A stretch of 64,000 nucleotides of DNA from Bacillus sp. V2I10 (GTDB lineage: Bacteria; Bacillota; Bacilli; Bacillales; Bacillaceae), in contig NZ_JAUSYV010000001.1 in the NCBI RefSeq assembly GCF_030817055.1, positions 3,930,001-3,994,000 on the forward strand. The letters are read 5' to 3'. A program made the translations under genes and the position numbers. Under the pieces are notes generated by a model. That model had not been told where the DNA came from and did not search any database. It saw nothing but the letters and a program-made list of their open reading frames with translations. Every line of letters starts with the position of its first letter. Position 1 is the stretch's first letter. Of this stretch, positions 52,905-61,239 are shown piece by piece.

Positions 52905-53567
52905 TCAAGATAAGTGAATAGTTTTGATATGGCGTGAATTGCAGTACACTTCTTCTCTTCTTGCTGTGATGACCGTGACAATATTTTGTTTGATTGATTT
53001 CAGCTGCCCTACCTTTTTTTCCTCTTCCCCAAGGTCAAAGATGACAACCTTGCCTGTCAGTTTTTTAACTTGTTCTTCAAACGTTCTTGCAAGCGGGAGA
53101 TTGGAGTGATGAACTGGGAGGTCCCCTCCTGCTAGTGCATAAGGTGTTTCATTATTGTTATAGGGAATCAGTGATTTGATATGCTGAATTGAGATATACA
53201 TCGATTTATACACCGGAGAATAAAAAACAATGTAATCTGTGAGTACGTTTGTGATATAACCATAAACTGATTTGTTTTTCAAAACGGTAATTTCTGTGAA
53301 TAGCCCTTTTGCATGAGTAAGCATTTTTCTGAATGAAATGGAATCCATTTCTTCTGAAATTGGCATATTTTCAGGGTTTGATACTATATCATTTGAATTT
53401 TTTTCAAAATGAATGCTGTGCACGTGGTACATCGGAATATAAATGAAACGGCTTCCGTCATAGATGACAAACAAATCCGCCTCATAGTCAATTAAAATGC
53501 CCCTTTGATAAATTCCGCCTGAAATTTTTAATTCAATTTGTTCATTTAATCCTTTTTTAAAATCCAT
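52905..53567 (-). CDS. CotB-like repeat protein, probable spore coat component
   Basis: The product is about 220 residues long with three diverged repeats of 50-60 residues, each a small beta-rich unit ending in a His-Ile/Val-Lys/His-Ser/Thr-Ile pattern (YHVHSIHF, QHIKSLIP, RHIKTIHL). The same unit ends the repeats of CotB (FHIKSIS) and of the CotB-type protein at 55.2-55.7 kb. The start MDFKKGLNEQIELKI at 53567 has GAGGTG upstream. It is the last gene of a four-gene unit with an ArsB-family transporter. A coat role is inferred from repeats and context. Confidence 0.6.
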   Translation of the reverse strand: MDFKKGLNEQIELKISGGIYQRGILIDYEADLFVIYDGSRFIYIPMYHVHSIHFEKNSNDIVSNPENMPISEEMDSISFRKMLTHAKGLFTEITVLKNKSVYGYITNVLTDYIVFYSPVYKSMYISIQHIKSLIPYNNNETPYALAGGDLPVHHSNLPLARTFEEQVKKLTGKVVIFDLGEEEKKVGQLKSIKQNIVTVITARREEVYCNSRHIKTIHLS

Positions 53568-53584
53568 ATGCGACACCTCGCTTT

Positions 53585-54940
53585 CTAAAGAATAAATCCA
53601 TTCCACAGATACAAAGCGATCAGACTTACGAACAATCCAACTGGAATGACGAAAAATGTGAGCTTCATATATTCCTTCCATGAAATATGAATATTGTTGC
53701 TTTTAAGGATAAACATCCAAATTAGTGTAGCCAAAGTTCCTATGGGTGTCAGCAGTGCTCCGACATCGCTTCCGAGCACGATTGCCAAGTAAGCTACCTG
53801 AAGGGAATGTGTATCAAGTCCCATATCCACAATCGCCAGTGTTCCGATCATTACAGCAGGCAGGTTGTTCAATACATTTGACAATGCGGTCAATAAAACG
53901 CCGATAACAAGTGTGCCGCCAAGCAATGAACCATCCACATAGTCTTTTAGCTGCATCGTTAAATAGTGAGATAAGCCAATGTTGTGAAGTCCGTATACAA
54001 GCACGTACATCCCGAATGCAAAAAGAAAAATGTGCCAAGGTGTTCTCTTTACAATATCCGTGATTCCTTTTCTGCTTTTCAGCCATCTTACCAGAATTAA
54101 TGCGACGGCTCCTCCAATAGCAAGTCCTTCCATCGGCACTCCAATGGGTGTTAACAGGAAGAAACCTCCTCTTACGAAGATAACGATGGCGATGCAGATT
54201 CTGAACATCTTCCAGTCCACTTCATGAGATGTAAGAGAGGACGGCATAGCTAGCGGATGCCTTGGATATTTACTTGTATTGCCTGATAAATAAAGCTTTT
54301 GAGATGATATTTTCACTGGAATATCCTTGCGGTAGTAGAAGAAAATCAATGTGGTAATTACGATAATACCGAGCATTGACGGGATAAACATCATATTGAC
54401 ATAGCTGTTTAAATCAAGTCCTACAATTTTAAGGGCAATTAAGTTTGCAATATTGCTGACTGCAATCGGTGCACTTGATACGGTTGCGGTAATAGCTCCT
54501 GAAATAAGGTATGGAATCTTCTGGTGCCGCTTCAGCTGGAGGAGGGAAGTAATGTGTATAATAATTGGGGTAGTGATGAGTATGCTTCCGTCATTATTGA
54601 AAAAAAGTGTTGTTAAGAAACAAAGAAGATTCACATTGATAAACAGCTTGATGCCGGATCCATTTGATTTATTGACGAGGTTGTAGGCAATCCACCTGAA
54701 AAAACCGACACTTTCCAGAACTATGGACATAACAATGGTTGACAATATGGTAATGGCAGCTCCGCTGATGATGTTATAAATGGCAGCAACATCACTCAGA
54801 GGAACAATGCCTGCCAGTAAAATAATAATGGCGCCAGTAACTGTAGGTACAGTTTCATTTATCCCAAACGGCCTCCACAGCATCAAAATGACCGTTATGG
54901 AAAAGACGACGCACATTAAGATAAAAGAGAAATCAAGCAT
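53585..54940 (-). CDS. ArsB/NhaD-family transporter
   Basis: The product is 451 residues long with 11-12 helices. FNNDGSILITTPIIIHI and LSNVLNNLPAVMIGTLAI are the twin discontinuous-helix motifs of ArsB and related ion-transporter proteins. In ArsB the substrate is arsenite. In this family other anions are possible. There is no arsR, arsC or arsA here. The gene is embedded between two CotB-type genes and overlaps a 45-codon membrane ORF by eight bases, which is unlike a metal-resistance operon. Confidence 0.82.
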   Translation of the reverse strand: MLDFSFILMCVVFSITVILMLWRPFGINETVPTVTGAIIILLAGIVPLSDVAAIYNIISGAAITILSTIVMSIVLESVGFFRWIAYNLVNKSNGSGIKLFINVNLLCFLTTLFFNNDGSILITTPIIIHITSLLQLKRHQKIPYLISGAITATVSSAPIAVSNIANLIALKIVGLDLNSYVNMMFIPSMLGIIVITTLIFFYYRKDIPVKISSQKLYLSGNTSKYPRHPLAMPSSLTSHEVDWKMFRICIAIVIFVRGGFFLLTPIGVPMEGLAIGGAVALILVRWLKSRKGITDIVKRTPWHIFLFAFGMYVLVYGLHNIGLSHYLTMQLKDYVDGSLLGGTLVIGVLLTALSNVLNNLPAVMIGTLAIVDMGLDTHSLQVAYLAIVLGSDVGALLTPIGTLATLIWMFILKSNNIHISWKEYMKLTFFVIPVGLFVSLIALYLWNGFIL

Positions 54941-55070
54941 TTATTTTCGCCTCTTCTGCAGCTGGTGATAGAATGGCAATGGCTTGCTTTTCTTCTTTTA
55001 CAATCATTGGAGGTTTTAAGAGTGAATAGAGAGAGAAGCTTGCAGCAGTTAAAATGATGAGAGTAGCCAT
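54933..55070 (-). CDS. Small single-helix membrane protein, 45 aa
   Basis: The product is 45 residues long: one hydrophobic segment (LIILTAASFSLYSLL) and a charged tail (VKEEKQAIAILSPAAEEAK). GGAAAGGGGAG lies before the ATG at 55070. Its end overlaps the transporter start by eight bases, so the two are likely coupled, and it could be an accessory subunit. No family is recognised. Confidence 0.6.
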   Translation of the reverse strand: MATLIILTAASFSLYSLLKPPMIVKEEKQAIAILSPAAEEAKINA

Positions 55071-55174
55071 GATAGAACTCCCCTTTCCTGTAAGAGTTAT
55101 AAATGGCATGATCATCCTATGTGAAAAAGATGCTGGAAAGGGAATAGGATGATCATACATAAATTGTCTTGCAA

Positions 55175-55711
55175 TTATCTGCGTCTGTTTTTTGATCTTG
55201 CCACGAAATCTCCGCCGCCGTTATTGCTGTTAGAGCTGTTGTTTGAGCTGCTATTGTTCGAGCTGCTATCTTGATTTTCAGTATTTTCACTTGCCACTAC
55301 ACCAGTACTGATGCTTTTAATATGGAAGATTGGCAATCTGATAACTTCTTCATTCACGATAACAGAAACATAGTCAGCGTTTACACGATTGAGGACACCT
55401 TCAATTTTTTCAGGGCCGCCGCGGTTAATTGTCACCCAAGTAAGCTCAAGCTGAGAAAGAATGTCACTGAAAGTTGAACCGTTTAATACTGAGAATCCCA
55501 TTGGAGCCTCGAAGCTTTCTCCTAAACCGCCTTTTGTTTTTTCTGTTAAACTTTTGAGATGCTGGCCGTGAAAATAAACAACACCATCTTCTTTAGTCAA
55601 CAGCACGAAGTAATCGTCGCCTCCGCCAAGGAATTGACCTGTTCTGCTCTCAGGGCCGCCTCTTCCTACCTTAATAACTTTGCCTTCCATTGAAACTAAC
55701 ATTTCTTTCAT
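55175..55711 (-). CDS. cotB: Spore coat protein CotB (short form)
   Basis: The product is 178 residues long. Two CotB repeats are visible: KVIKVGRGGPESRTGQFLGG to HGQHLKSL and WVTINRGGPEKIEGVLNRV to FHIKSIST. The tail is low-complexity Ser/Asn, then basic (ARSKNRRR). B. subtilis CotB has a long Ser/Lys tail; the short version is like that of B. cereus. It is an outer coat protein. It is the first gene of the cotB - small membrane gene - ArsB-type - CotB-like unit. Confidence 0.82.
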   Translation of the reverse strand: MKEMLVSMEGKVIKVGRGGPESRTGQFLGGGDDYFVLLTKEDGVVYFHGQHLKSLTEKTKGGLGESFEAPMGFSVLNGSTFSDILSQLELTWVTINRGGPEKIEGVLNRVNADYVSVIVNEEVIRLPIFHIKSISTGVVASENTENQDSSSNNSSSNNSSNSNNGGGDFVARSKNRRR

Positions 55712-55779
55712 TCTTTTTCCTTCCTTTCTAAATGTTTTCCCTGTATCTATATGTGTCAGGGGAGGACATTGTACTAGAC

Positions 55780-55860
55780 AAATGCACGTTTTTGTCGAAA
55801 ATGGTCGTTTTCATTAGAATTTATTCGAAAAATGGTCCTTTTCATTACATTTTTGTCGAA
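55780..55860. repeat. Short degenerate direct repeats
   Basis: Two to three imperfect copies of a 30-35-base unit (TTTTTGTCGAAAATGGTCGTTTTCATTA-like, shown here only in part: GTCGAAAATGGTC, TTCGAAAAATGGTCC) fill the gap between the nucleotidase terminator and cotB. Confidence 0.7.
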
Positions 55861-55867
55861 ATAAAAG

Positions 55868-55888
55868 AAGCAGCTTGACGCTGCTTCT
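55868..55888 (-). terminator. Terminator after the secreted nucleotidase gene
   Basis: AGAAGCAGC and GCTGCTTCT pair around a five-base loop, followed on the minus strand by TTTTATTTC. Confidence 0.85.
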
Positions 55889-55902
55889 GGAAAAACATCT
55901 AT

Positions 55903-57459
55903 TTATTGATTATCAATCAGATAATCTGAAAGAAGTTCTGATAGTTCAGGGCCCTTTTTGATCCAATCTGTCTGTTTAAACTCTTTAAATCCGTCACCGC
56001 CTGATGCAAGATAGTTGCTTGTTGCAGCAGTATAAGTACGGTTATCCTGAATCAATTCTCCCTGAGCGGTCTTTAAATCACTGATTCTTTCACCTGGGGG
56101 CGCATTTCTATTGATGGAATAAGTGATTCCTTCTGTCTGAAGCAAATTCTCTGCCTTTAAAACCCACTGCTGTTCCAGGATGCTCTTTAATTCTTTTCCT
56201 GTCATCGAAACCTTTACTGCGTAATGGTGAAAAGGAAGAGCGGCTATTAACTGCTGCTTCGTAATAGCTCCTTCTTTTAAGCTTTCACGTATTCCGCCAT
56301 GGTGCACCATGGATATCTCTGTGTTCATTTCCTCGTTCAGAGCGCTTGCTATAAAGCCTGCTAATGGTGATTCACCTTGATCATTCTTTTTTCTTGATAA
56401 ATTTTGAGGCAGTCTTCCAACGGATGTGCTGTATTCTTCTCCAAGCCTATCCTGATATTTCTTAATTAAATCAAGGGCTGATTGATCAGGCTTGACGGAT
56501 TTGTGTTCAGTTAAAACGATCTCAGCCTCTTTTTGAACAATTTCCTTCTTTTTTCGGTCAATCGTTAATTTCACGTCTGAGAGAGCTTTTCCGTAGGAGT
56601 AGCTTTGAACAATCAGCTTGTTATCTACTACCGTATTTGCATGCTGATGACTGTGCGCTCCGAAGATCACATCGACTTCATCACTTATGTTTGGCGCCAT
56701 CTCTGTTAGATCTTCACTTGCGTTCTCCCCGTTTTCATCTGACTTTGCTGCAACATGCGCCAGTACAGCGATAGCTTTGACTCCTTCTTTGTTCAGTTGT
56801 TCAACTGTCTGATTAATGGCTGTTGCTTCATCAATGATTTCAATTTGATCCTGATTCTCCGGCAGCAAAAATTGATTGGTCTCTGTTGTAACAACACCTA
56901 TAAATCCAATTTTGACACCATCAATTTCTTTTATGGAATATGCGGGAAACATCGGTTTTCCTGTTGCTTTATTGATGACATTTGCTGAAATATAATCCGA
57001 ATGAGTGCCTTTGAAGAAACCTGTTTTTGGATGGAATCCGCCGCCTACTAGCCGCACGAGTTCGTTTGCTCCCTGGTCGAATTCATGATTTCCGGGAGTA
57101 CCGACATCAACACGCAGCTGATTTAAAAATTGAACGGTCGGTTCATCTTGAAAAATAGAAGAAATAGGGGGACTTCCGCCTGTCATATCACCTGCATGAA
57201 CAAGCATCGTGTGTTCGTGCTCCTGTCTCAGCCTGTTTATATGAGCAGAAAGATACTCTGCCCCGCCGACTTTTTTGCCTGAAAGCACGGAATGCGTATT
57301 CAGCTGTCCGTGCAAATCATTCATTCCAAGCAAATGAATCTCTGAAAGCTGATTTTCATCTGTACCAGCTCGTCCCTGGCTCCCGCCATAGACAGAAGCA
57401 AGAAAAAGGATAAAAACGAATAAAAAGAACATGAATGCTATTTTCACAGTATGTTTCAA
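55903..57459 (-). CDS. Secreted 5'-nucleotidase/metallophosphatase
   Basis: The product is 518 residues long. It has a signal peptide (KIAFMFFLFVFILFLASVYGG), a metallophosphatase domain (GMNDLHGQLN, HAGDMTGG, PGNHEFDQG, FGAHSHQH) and a C-terminal nucleotidase domain (ALPFHHYAVKVSMTG, SNYLASGGDGF). It releases phosphate from extracellular nucleotides. The TTG at 57459 has AAAAGGAGGG upstream, and the open frame before it has none. Pho-box-like repeats stand about 55-90 bases upstream. Confidence 0.88.
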   Translation of the reverse strand: MKHTVKIAFMFFLFVFILFLASVYGGSQGRAGTDENQLSEIHLLGMNDLHGQLNTHSVLSGKKVGGAEYLSAHINRLRQEHEHTMLVHAGDMTGGSPPISSIFQDEPTVQFLNQLRVDVGTPGNHEFDQGANELVRLVGGGFHPKTGFFKGTHSDYISANVINKATGKPMFPAYSIKEIDGVKIGFIGVVTTETNQFLLPENQDQIEIIDEATAINQTVEQLNKEGVKAIAVLAHVAAKSDENGENASEDLTEMAPNISDEVDVIFGAHSHQHANTVVDNKLIVQSYSYGKALSDVKLTIDRKKKEIVQKEAEIVLTEHKSVKPDQSALDLIKKYQDRLGEEYSTSVGRLPQNLSRKKNDQGESPLAGFIASALNEEMNTEISMVHHGGIRESLKEGAITKQQLIAALPFHHYAVKVSMTGKELKSILEQQWVLKAENLLQTEGITYSINRNAPPGERISDLKTAQGELIQDNRTYTAATSNYLASGGDGFKEFKQTDWIKKGPELSELLSDYLIDNQ

Positions 57460-57513
57460 ATCGGCTTCCCTCCTTTTGATGCTTCTAACGTAGCACGCCA
57501 GAATGAAGCGCAT

Positions 57514-57549
57514 CTAAAGTGCAGGTAAAGGATTGTTAAGTTTTGTTAA
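57514..57549 (-). promoter_or_regulatory. Pho-box-like repeats before the secreted nucleotidase
   Basis: On the minus strand TTAACA, TTAACA, TTTACC and the weaker CTTTAG follow at exact ten-base steps. PhoP sites are TT(A/T/C)A(C/T)A repeats with about five-base spacers, and a phosphate-scavenging enzyme is a natural target. Confidence 0.6.
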
Positions 57550-57734
57550 GAAACTAAAAAAATCCCTTAACAGTGGATCCTGATCATCTTTCTCTTTTCA
57601 CCGGACATAAAATCCTTTAAAATAGGATATTGAGCTTGCAATTCAGAACATTACCACAATCTAACATCCCATCTAATCGCAAAAAGCAAGTATACTATAG
57701 TAGTTCCAATGTTTTAAAGAAATGAGGGTAATTC

Positions 57735-58670
57735 ATGCGTTCAGATAATCATATACAAAAGAAAAAGAGCCGCAAAAAGAAAGTATTGGTCTTTTTCTCT
57801 ATCCTGACTCTTCTGTTTGCAGGACTTGGCTGGTTCGCCTACGATCAATTTGTATCAGGCATGAATAAAACAGCAGCAGAAGCAAACATAAAAAAAACTG
57901 AATATACATTTAATGGCCAAAAAGATGAAAATGGAAACACCAATGTTCTGGTGCTTGGCAGTGATTCAAGAGGAGAAAAGCATGCCCGCACAGATACCAT
58001 CATGATTGCTCAGTATAATGAAAACACAAATAAGCCAAAGCTGCTTTCCATTATGCGTGATTCCTACGTGGAAATTCCGGGACACGGTCAGAACAAAATA
58101 AATGCCGCATTCGCTATAGGCGGTCCCGACCTGCTTCGCGAAACAATTAAGCATAACTTTGATATCGATATCCAGCACTATGCAATCATTGATTTCAAAG
58201 GGTTTGAAAGCATGATTGACACCGCATTTCCAGAAGGCGTAGAAATAAATGTCGAGAATCAAATGTCAGAAAAAATTGGTGTAACGATCGAACCTGGTCT
58301 ACAGAATCTTGATGGCGAGCATCTATTGGGGTACGTGCGCTACCGCGGCGGAGCCGACAGTGATTTCGGCAGAGTAAGACGCCAGCAGGAAGTCATGAAT
58401 CTTTTAATGAAAGATATGCTCACTATAGAGGGTATAACTAAATTGCCTAAACTTGCAGGAGTTATAACACCTTATATCAATACAAATGTGGATACGTCTA
58501 CAGGTATTTTCATTGCAAAAGACATTATCACGAATAAATCCGATTTGGAAACCATGCGCATCCCGGTTGACGGCAGCTTTGAAAATGCCAGATACAACGG
58601 AGCCGGATCTGTTTTAGATTTAAATATTGAGGAAAATAGAGAAGCGATCAAAACATTTATGAATTCATAG
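57735..58670 (+). CDS. LytR-CpsA-Psr (LCP) family cell-wall glycopolymer ligase
   Basis: The product is 311 residues long: a basic N-terminus, one membrane helix (about 17-37), then the extracellular LCP domain. Typical Arg/Asp residues are in LGSDSRGEKHARTDTIMI, MRDSYVEIPGHGQNKINAA and YVRYRGGADSDFGRVRRQQ. Such enzymes (TagT, TagU, TagV) attach wall teichoic acid or other polymers to peptidoglycan. Which B. subtilis member is orthologous is not clear. AATGAGGG lies before the ATG. Confidence 0.9.
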   Translation: MRSDNHIQKKKSRKKKVLVFFSILTLLFAGLGWFAYDQFVSGMNKTAAEANIKKTEYTFNGQKDENGNTNVLVLGSDSRGEKHARTDTIMIAQYNENTNKPKLLSIMRDSYVEIPGHGQNKINAAFAIGGPDLLRETIKHNFDIDIQHYAIIDFKGFESMIDTAFPEGVEINVENQMSEKIGVTIEPGLQNLDGEHLLGYVRYRGGADSDFGRVRRQQEVMNLLMKDMLTIEGITKLPKLAGVITPYINTNVDTSTGIFIAKDIITNKSDLETMRIPVDGSFENARYNGAGSVLDLNIEENREAIKTFMNS

Positions 58671-58672
58671 AA

Positions 58673-58708
58673 AGAAGCTATTGCCGGCGGCAATAGCTTC
58701 TTTTTTAG
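58673..58708. terminator. Terminator after the LCP gene
   Basis: AAGAAGCTATTGCC and GGCAATAGCTTCTT form a 14-bp stem around GGC, followed by T6. Confidence 0.92.
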
Positions 58709-58855
58709 CACAAAAGAGGTCCTCAAAAATGCTGATTGAATACCTCTATTTCTAATATGAGTGGTTTATTAGCGACCCCATTGCTGACGATTGTGGTCCT
58801 CATTTTCTGATTTATAGTTTTACGACTGCTAAAACCAGGATTTTGTTTGTTATAG

Positions 58856-59035
58856 GGTATCATTCTTACTCTTTGAGTACCCAAAACTGAGATTCGGGCC
58901 TGTTTTAGGGTACCATACGCGCTCTTTGAGTACCCAAAACCACGATTTTTCCTGTTTCAGGGTGCCATACACGCTCTATGAGTATCCAAAACCGGAATTT
59001 TGCTTGTTTCAAGGTACCATACGCGCTCTGAATAC
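58856..59035. repeat. Degenerate tandem repeat, about 53-bp unit
   Basis: Three to four copies contain GAGTACCCAAAAC, then CTGTTT(T/C)AGGGTACCATAC, then GCGCTCT. Copies of the first motif begin at about 58875, 58928 and 58980. The gap between the LCP gene and pbpC is filled by these repeats, and I see no gene in it. Confidence 0.85.
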
Positions 59036-59096
59036 CGCGGTACCAACCCAATTAATGGCCATCATTTTATCGGAACTGCTTCGCTTTAGGGTACTG

Positions 59097-61109
59097 TTAC
59101 TTCAGATAACTTGAAAATACTTGTTTAACCTTCGGAACGACGTAGTGACTGCCTCCGCGGTCTTTCACATCCTCAATCATCATCGTAATCAGAAGTTCAG
59201 GATTTTCCGTGTTAATCCCGACAAACCAGCCATTTTCCTTTCCGATTTCTTCCTTTGTCGTTTTCAGTTCAGCGGTTCCTGTTTTACCGGCAAGCTTAAT
59301 ATTCGGTAATTTCGGGTCATGAGCTGTTCCGGTTGGATCTTCAACGACTTTGATTAAATCAGACAAAATAATGGAGGTGTTCTCAGGGCTGACAATCGCT
59401 TCTTTCCAAATCACAGGCGCAGGCTGCTCTTTTTTCTCAAGATAAGGCTTCAACATGCTTCCATCGTTCAAAAAGACAGTATAGGCTGCGGCCAGATGCA
59501 TAGGGCTCATCTGCACTTCCCCTTGTCCATAGCCTGAGTCTGCAAGAAGAATTTCTTCTGCTGCTAAATCTGAAGTTGAAATGGAGGAAGTCGTGATTGG
59601 AAATGGATAATCAATCTCTTCACTGAATCCAAATTCCTCCAAGCCCTTTTTAAAGGCTTCAGGCCCAATATCTAAAGCAGCTTGAGCAAAATAGATATTA
59701 TCAGATGAGACAAGCGCACGTTCGAGATTAACAGATGAATATTTATCAGAAACTCTCGTAATTGTATATTTGCCCCATTCAGGTCCTTTTTGCCATGATG
59801 GGCCAGTAATTTTCTTAACAGCTTCAGGCTCAATGCCCCCGGTCTTTAAACCGACAGCTGCTGTTATTGGCTTAAATGTAGAACCTGGTGAAAAGGTTTT
59901 GTTGAATTTTGCACTAAGCGGTTTATGCGGGTTTTCAGCCAATGCTTGGTACGCTGCCCCTGACATGCCAAATACAAATTGATTCGGATTATAGGACGGA
60001 CTGCTGACCATTGCAAGGGTTTCTCCTGTTTTAGGATGAAGAGCCACCGCTGTGCCAGAGTCCCCTTTCAGCTGATTATACAGCTGCTTTTGCAGACCAG
60101 AATCAATTGTCACCGTGATGTCTTCCCCATTTTCCGCAGGTGTTTCAGCAATTGTTTCATTTGAAGAATCAATAAAAATTCTATAGCCCGATTTTCCTCT
60201 CAGGCGTTCCTCATACACATATTCAAGCCCGGCTTTTCCGATTTGCGAGGTGCTTGTATACCCTTTATCCTTTAAGTCCTCAAGCTGCTCCGCTGAAATG
60301 CCGCCGACATATCCGGATAGGTGGGCAGAACTCTCTCCCTGCGGATAATATCTGCTGTCAACATCCGCTTTTTGAAAGCCCGGAAGAGAGGTTACTTTTT
60401 TAAGCAGCTCTTTATTCGCTGGATCGACTTTCATGATCGGCACAGAGACATCCGGCTTTACCCAGTTGGCTGAAAGCTTTGCTTCTATATCTTCAACAGA
60501 AAGATTCAGCAGTTTCGCAGCTTCCGCCTTTACTTTTTCAGGATTGTCGCCAAGCTGACCGGGAACCACTTGAATTTCAGGAATTTTCGCCTGAATGGCA
60601 ATTCCTTTTCCGTATTTATCAAAGATGCTTCCCCGCAGGGGCTTGATTTCAGAAACGCGGACAGCATCTCCTTCTTTCAGCTGCGGAAAAATCATCGATG
60701 GATTCCACGCTAAAAACCAATTTTCTTCTTTATCCGTTTCTTCCTGGACAAAAACAGCATCCTGTTCAAATTCCACGGGACCAGCAAGTGTTTCCATCTT
60801 TAAAGCATATGGCAGAGAAGCTTTTTTCTCATCTCCCCTGTCTGCTTCCTCTTCCGGTTTGTCATATGTAACTTTCAAACTGATGACTTCTATGGATTGA
60901 TAGATTTTTTTGTATCGGTCTGTAAACTCTTTTTCTGTCATTTTGCTTTTTGCGTCTGCTGATAAGAAATCGTACATTTCGCTAAATTTTTGCTCATTCC
61001 AGAGGCTAACATATTCCTGAAATCTCTCTTCAGGCGTCGGCCCTTTAGAACAGGCGCCTAAAATGATGACCAGCAAGACAATTGCGGCTAATATATAATT
61101 CTTTTTCAC
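59097..61109 (-). CDS. pbpC: Penicillin-binding protein 3 (class B, MecA-like N-domain)
   Basis: The product is 670 residues long. It has a lipoprotein signal (VIILGAC), an NTF2-like MecA_N domain to about residue 145, a dimerisation domain, and a transpeptidase domain with the active Ser in SPGSTFKP, the second motif SSDN and the third KTGTAE. B. subtilis PbpC (PBP3) has the same size and layout. It cross-links septal and lateral peptidoglycan and has low beta-lactam affinity. The gene is insertional relative to the B. subtilis order ktrD-ykrP. Confidence 0.9.
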   Translation of the reverse strand: MKKNYILAAIVLLVIILGACSKGPTPEERFQEYVSLWNEQKFSEMYDFLSADAKSKMTEKEFTDRYKKIYQSIEVISLKVTYDKPEEEADRGDEKKASLPYALKMETLAGPVEFEQDAVFVQEETDKEENWFLAWNPSMIFPQLKEGDAVRVSEIKPLRGSIFDKYGKGIAIQAKIPEIQVVPGQLGDNPEKVKAEAAKLLNLSVEDIEAKLSANWVKPDVSVPIMKVDPANKELLKKVTSLPGFQKADVDSRYYPQGESSAHLSGYVGGISAEQLEDLKDKGYTSTSQIGKAGLEYVYEERLRGKSGYRIFIDSSNETIAETPAENGEDITVTIDSGLQKQLYNQLKGDSGTAVALHPKTGETLAMVSSPSYNPNQFVFGMSGAAYQALAENPHKPLSAKFNKTFSPGSTFKPITAAVGLKTGGIEPEAVKKITGPSWQKGPEWGKYTITRVSDKYSSVNLERALVSSDNIYFAQAALDIGPEAFKKGLEEFGFSEEIDYPFPITTSSISTSDLAAEEILLADSGYGQGEVQMSPMHLAAAYTVFLNDGSMLKPYLEKKEQPAPVIWKEAIVSPENTSIILSDLIKVVEDPTGTAHDPKLPNIKLAGKTGTAELKTTKEEIGKENGWFVGINTENPELLITMMIEDVKDRGGSHYVVPKVKQVFSSYLK

Positions 61110-61201
61110 AATATCTGATCTCTCCCATTTGTTGATAGTTTAAGTATAGCACAGACAAGGGATTATTTTCCTGATTGATGGTTCTTACTCCTCAGGCCTA
61201 T

Positions 61202-61236
61202 AAAAAAGCAGGCGCGTAACACACGCCCGCTTCTTT
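61202..61236 (-). terminator. Terminator after ktrD
   Basis: GCGGGCGTGT and the partly complementary CGCGCCTGC form a stem, followed on the minus strand by TTTTTTA. Confidence 0.75.
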
Positions 61237-61239
61237 TAT

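Noticed and set aside
53585..54940. Arsenic resistance operon
   Set aside because: Only the ArsB-family transporter is present, and its partners are coat-type genes, so arsenic resistance cannot be claimed.
58926..59114. 62-codon plus-strand frame
   Set aside because: It is a translation of the 53-bp degenerate repeats and runs into the pbpC end on the other strand. There is no ribosome site.
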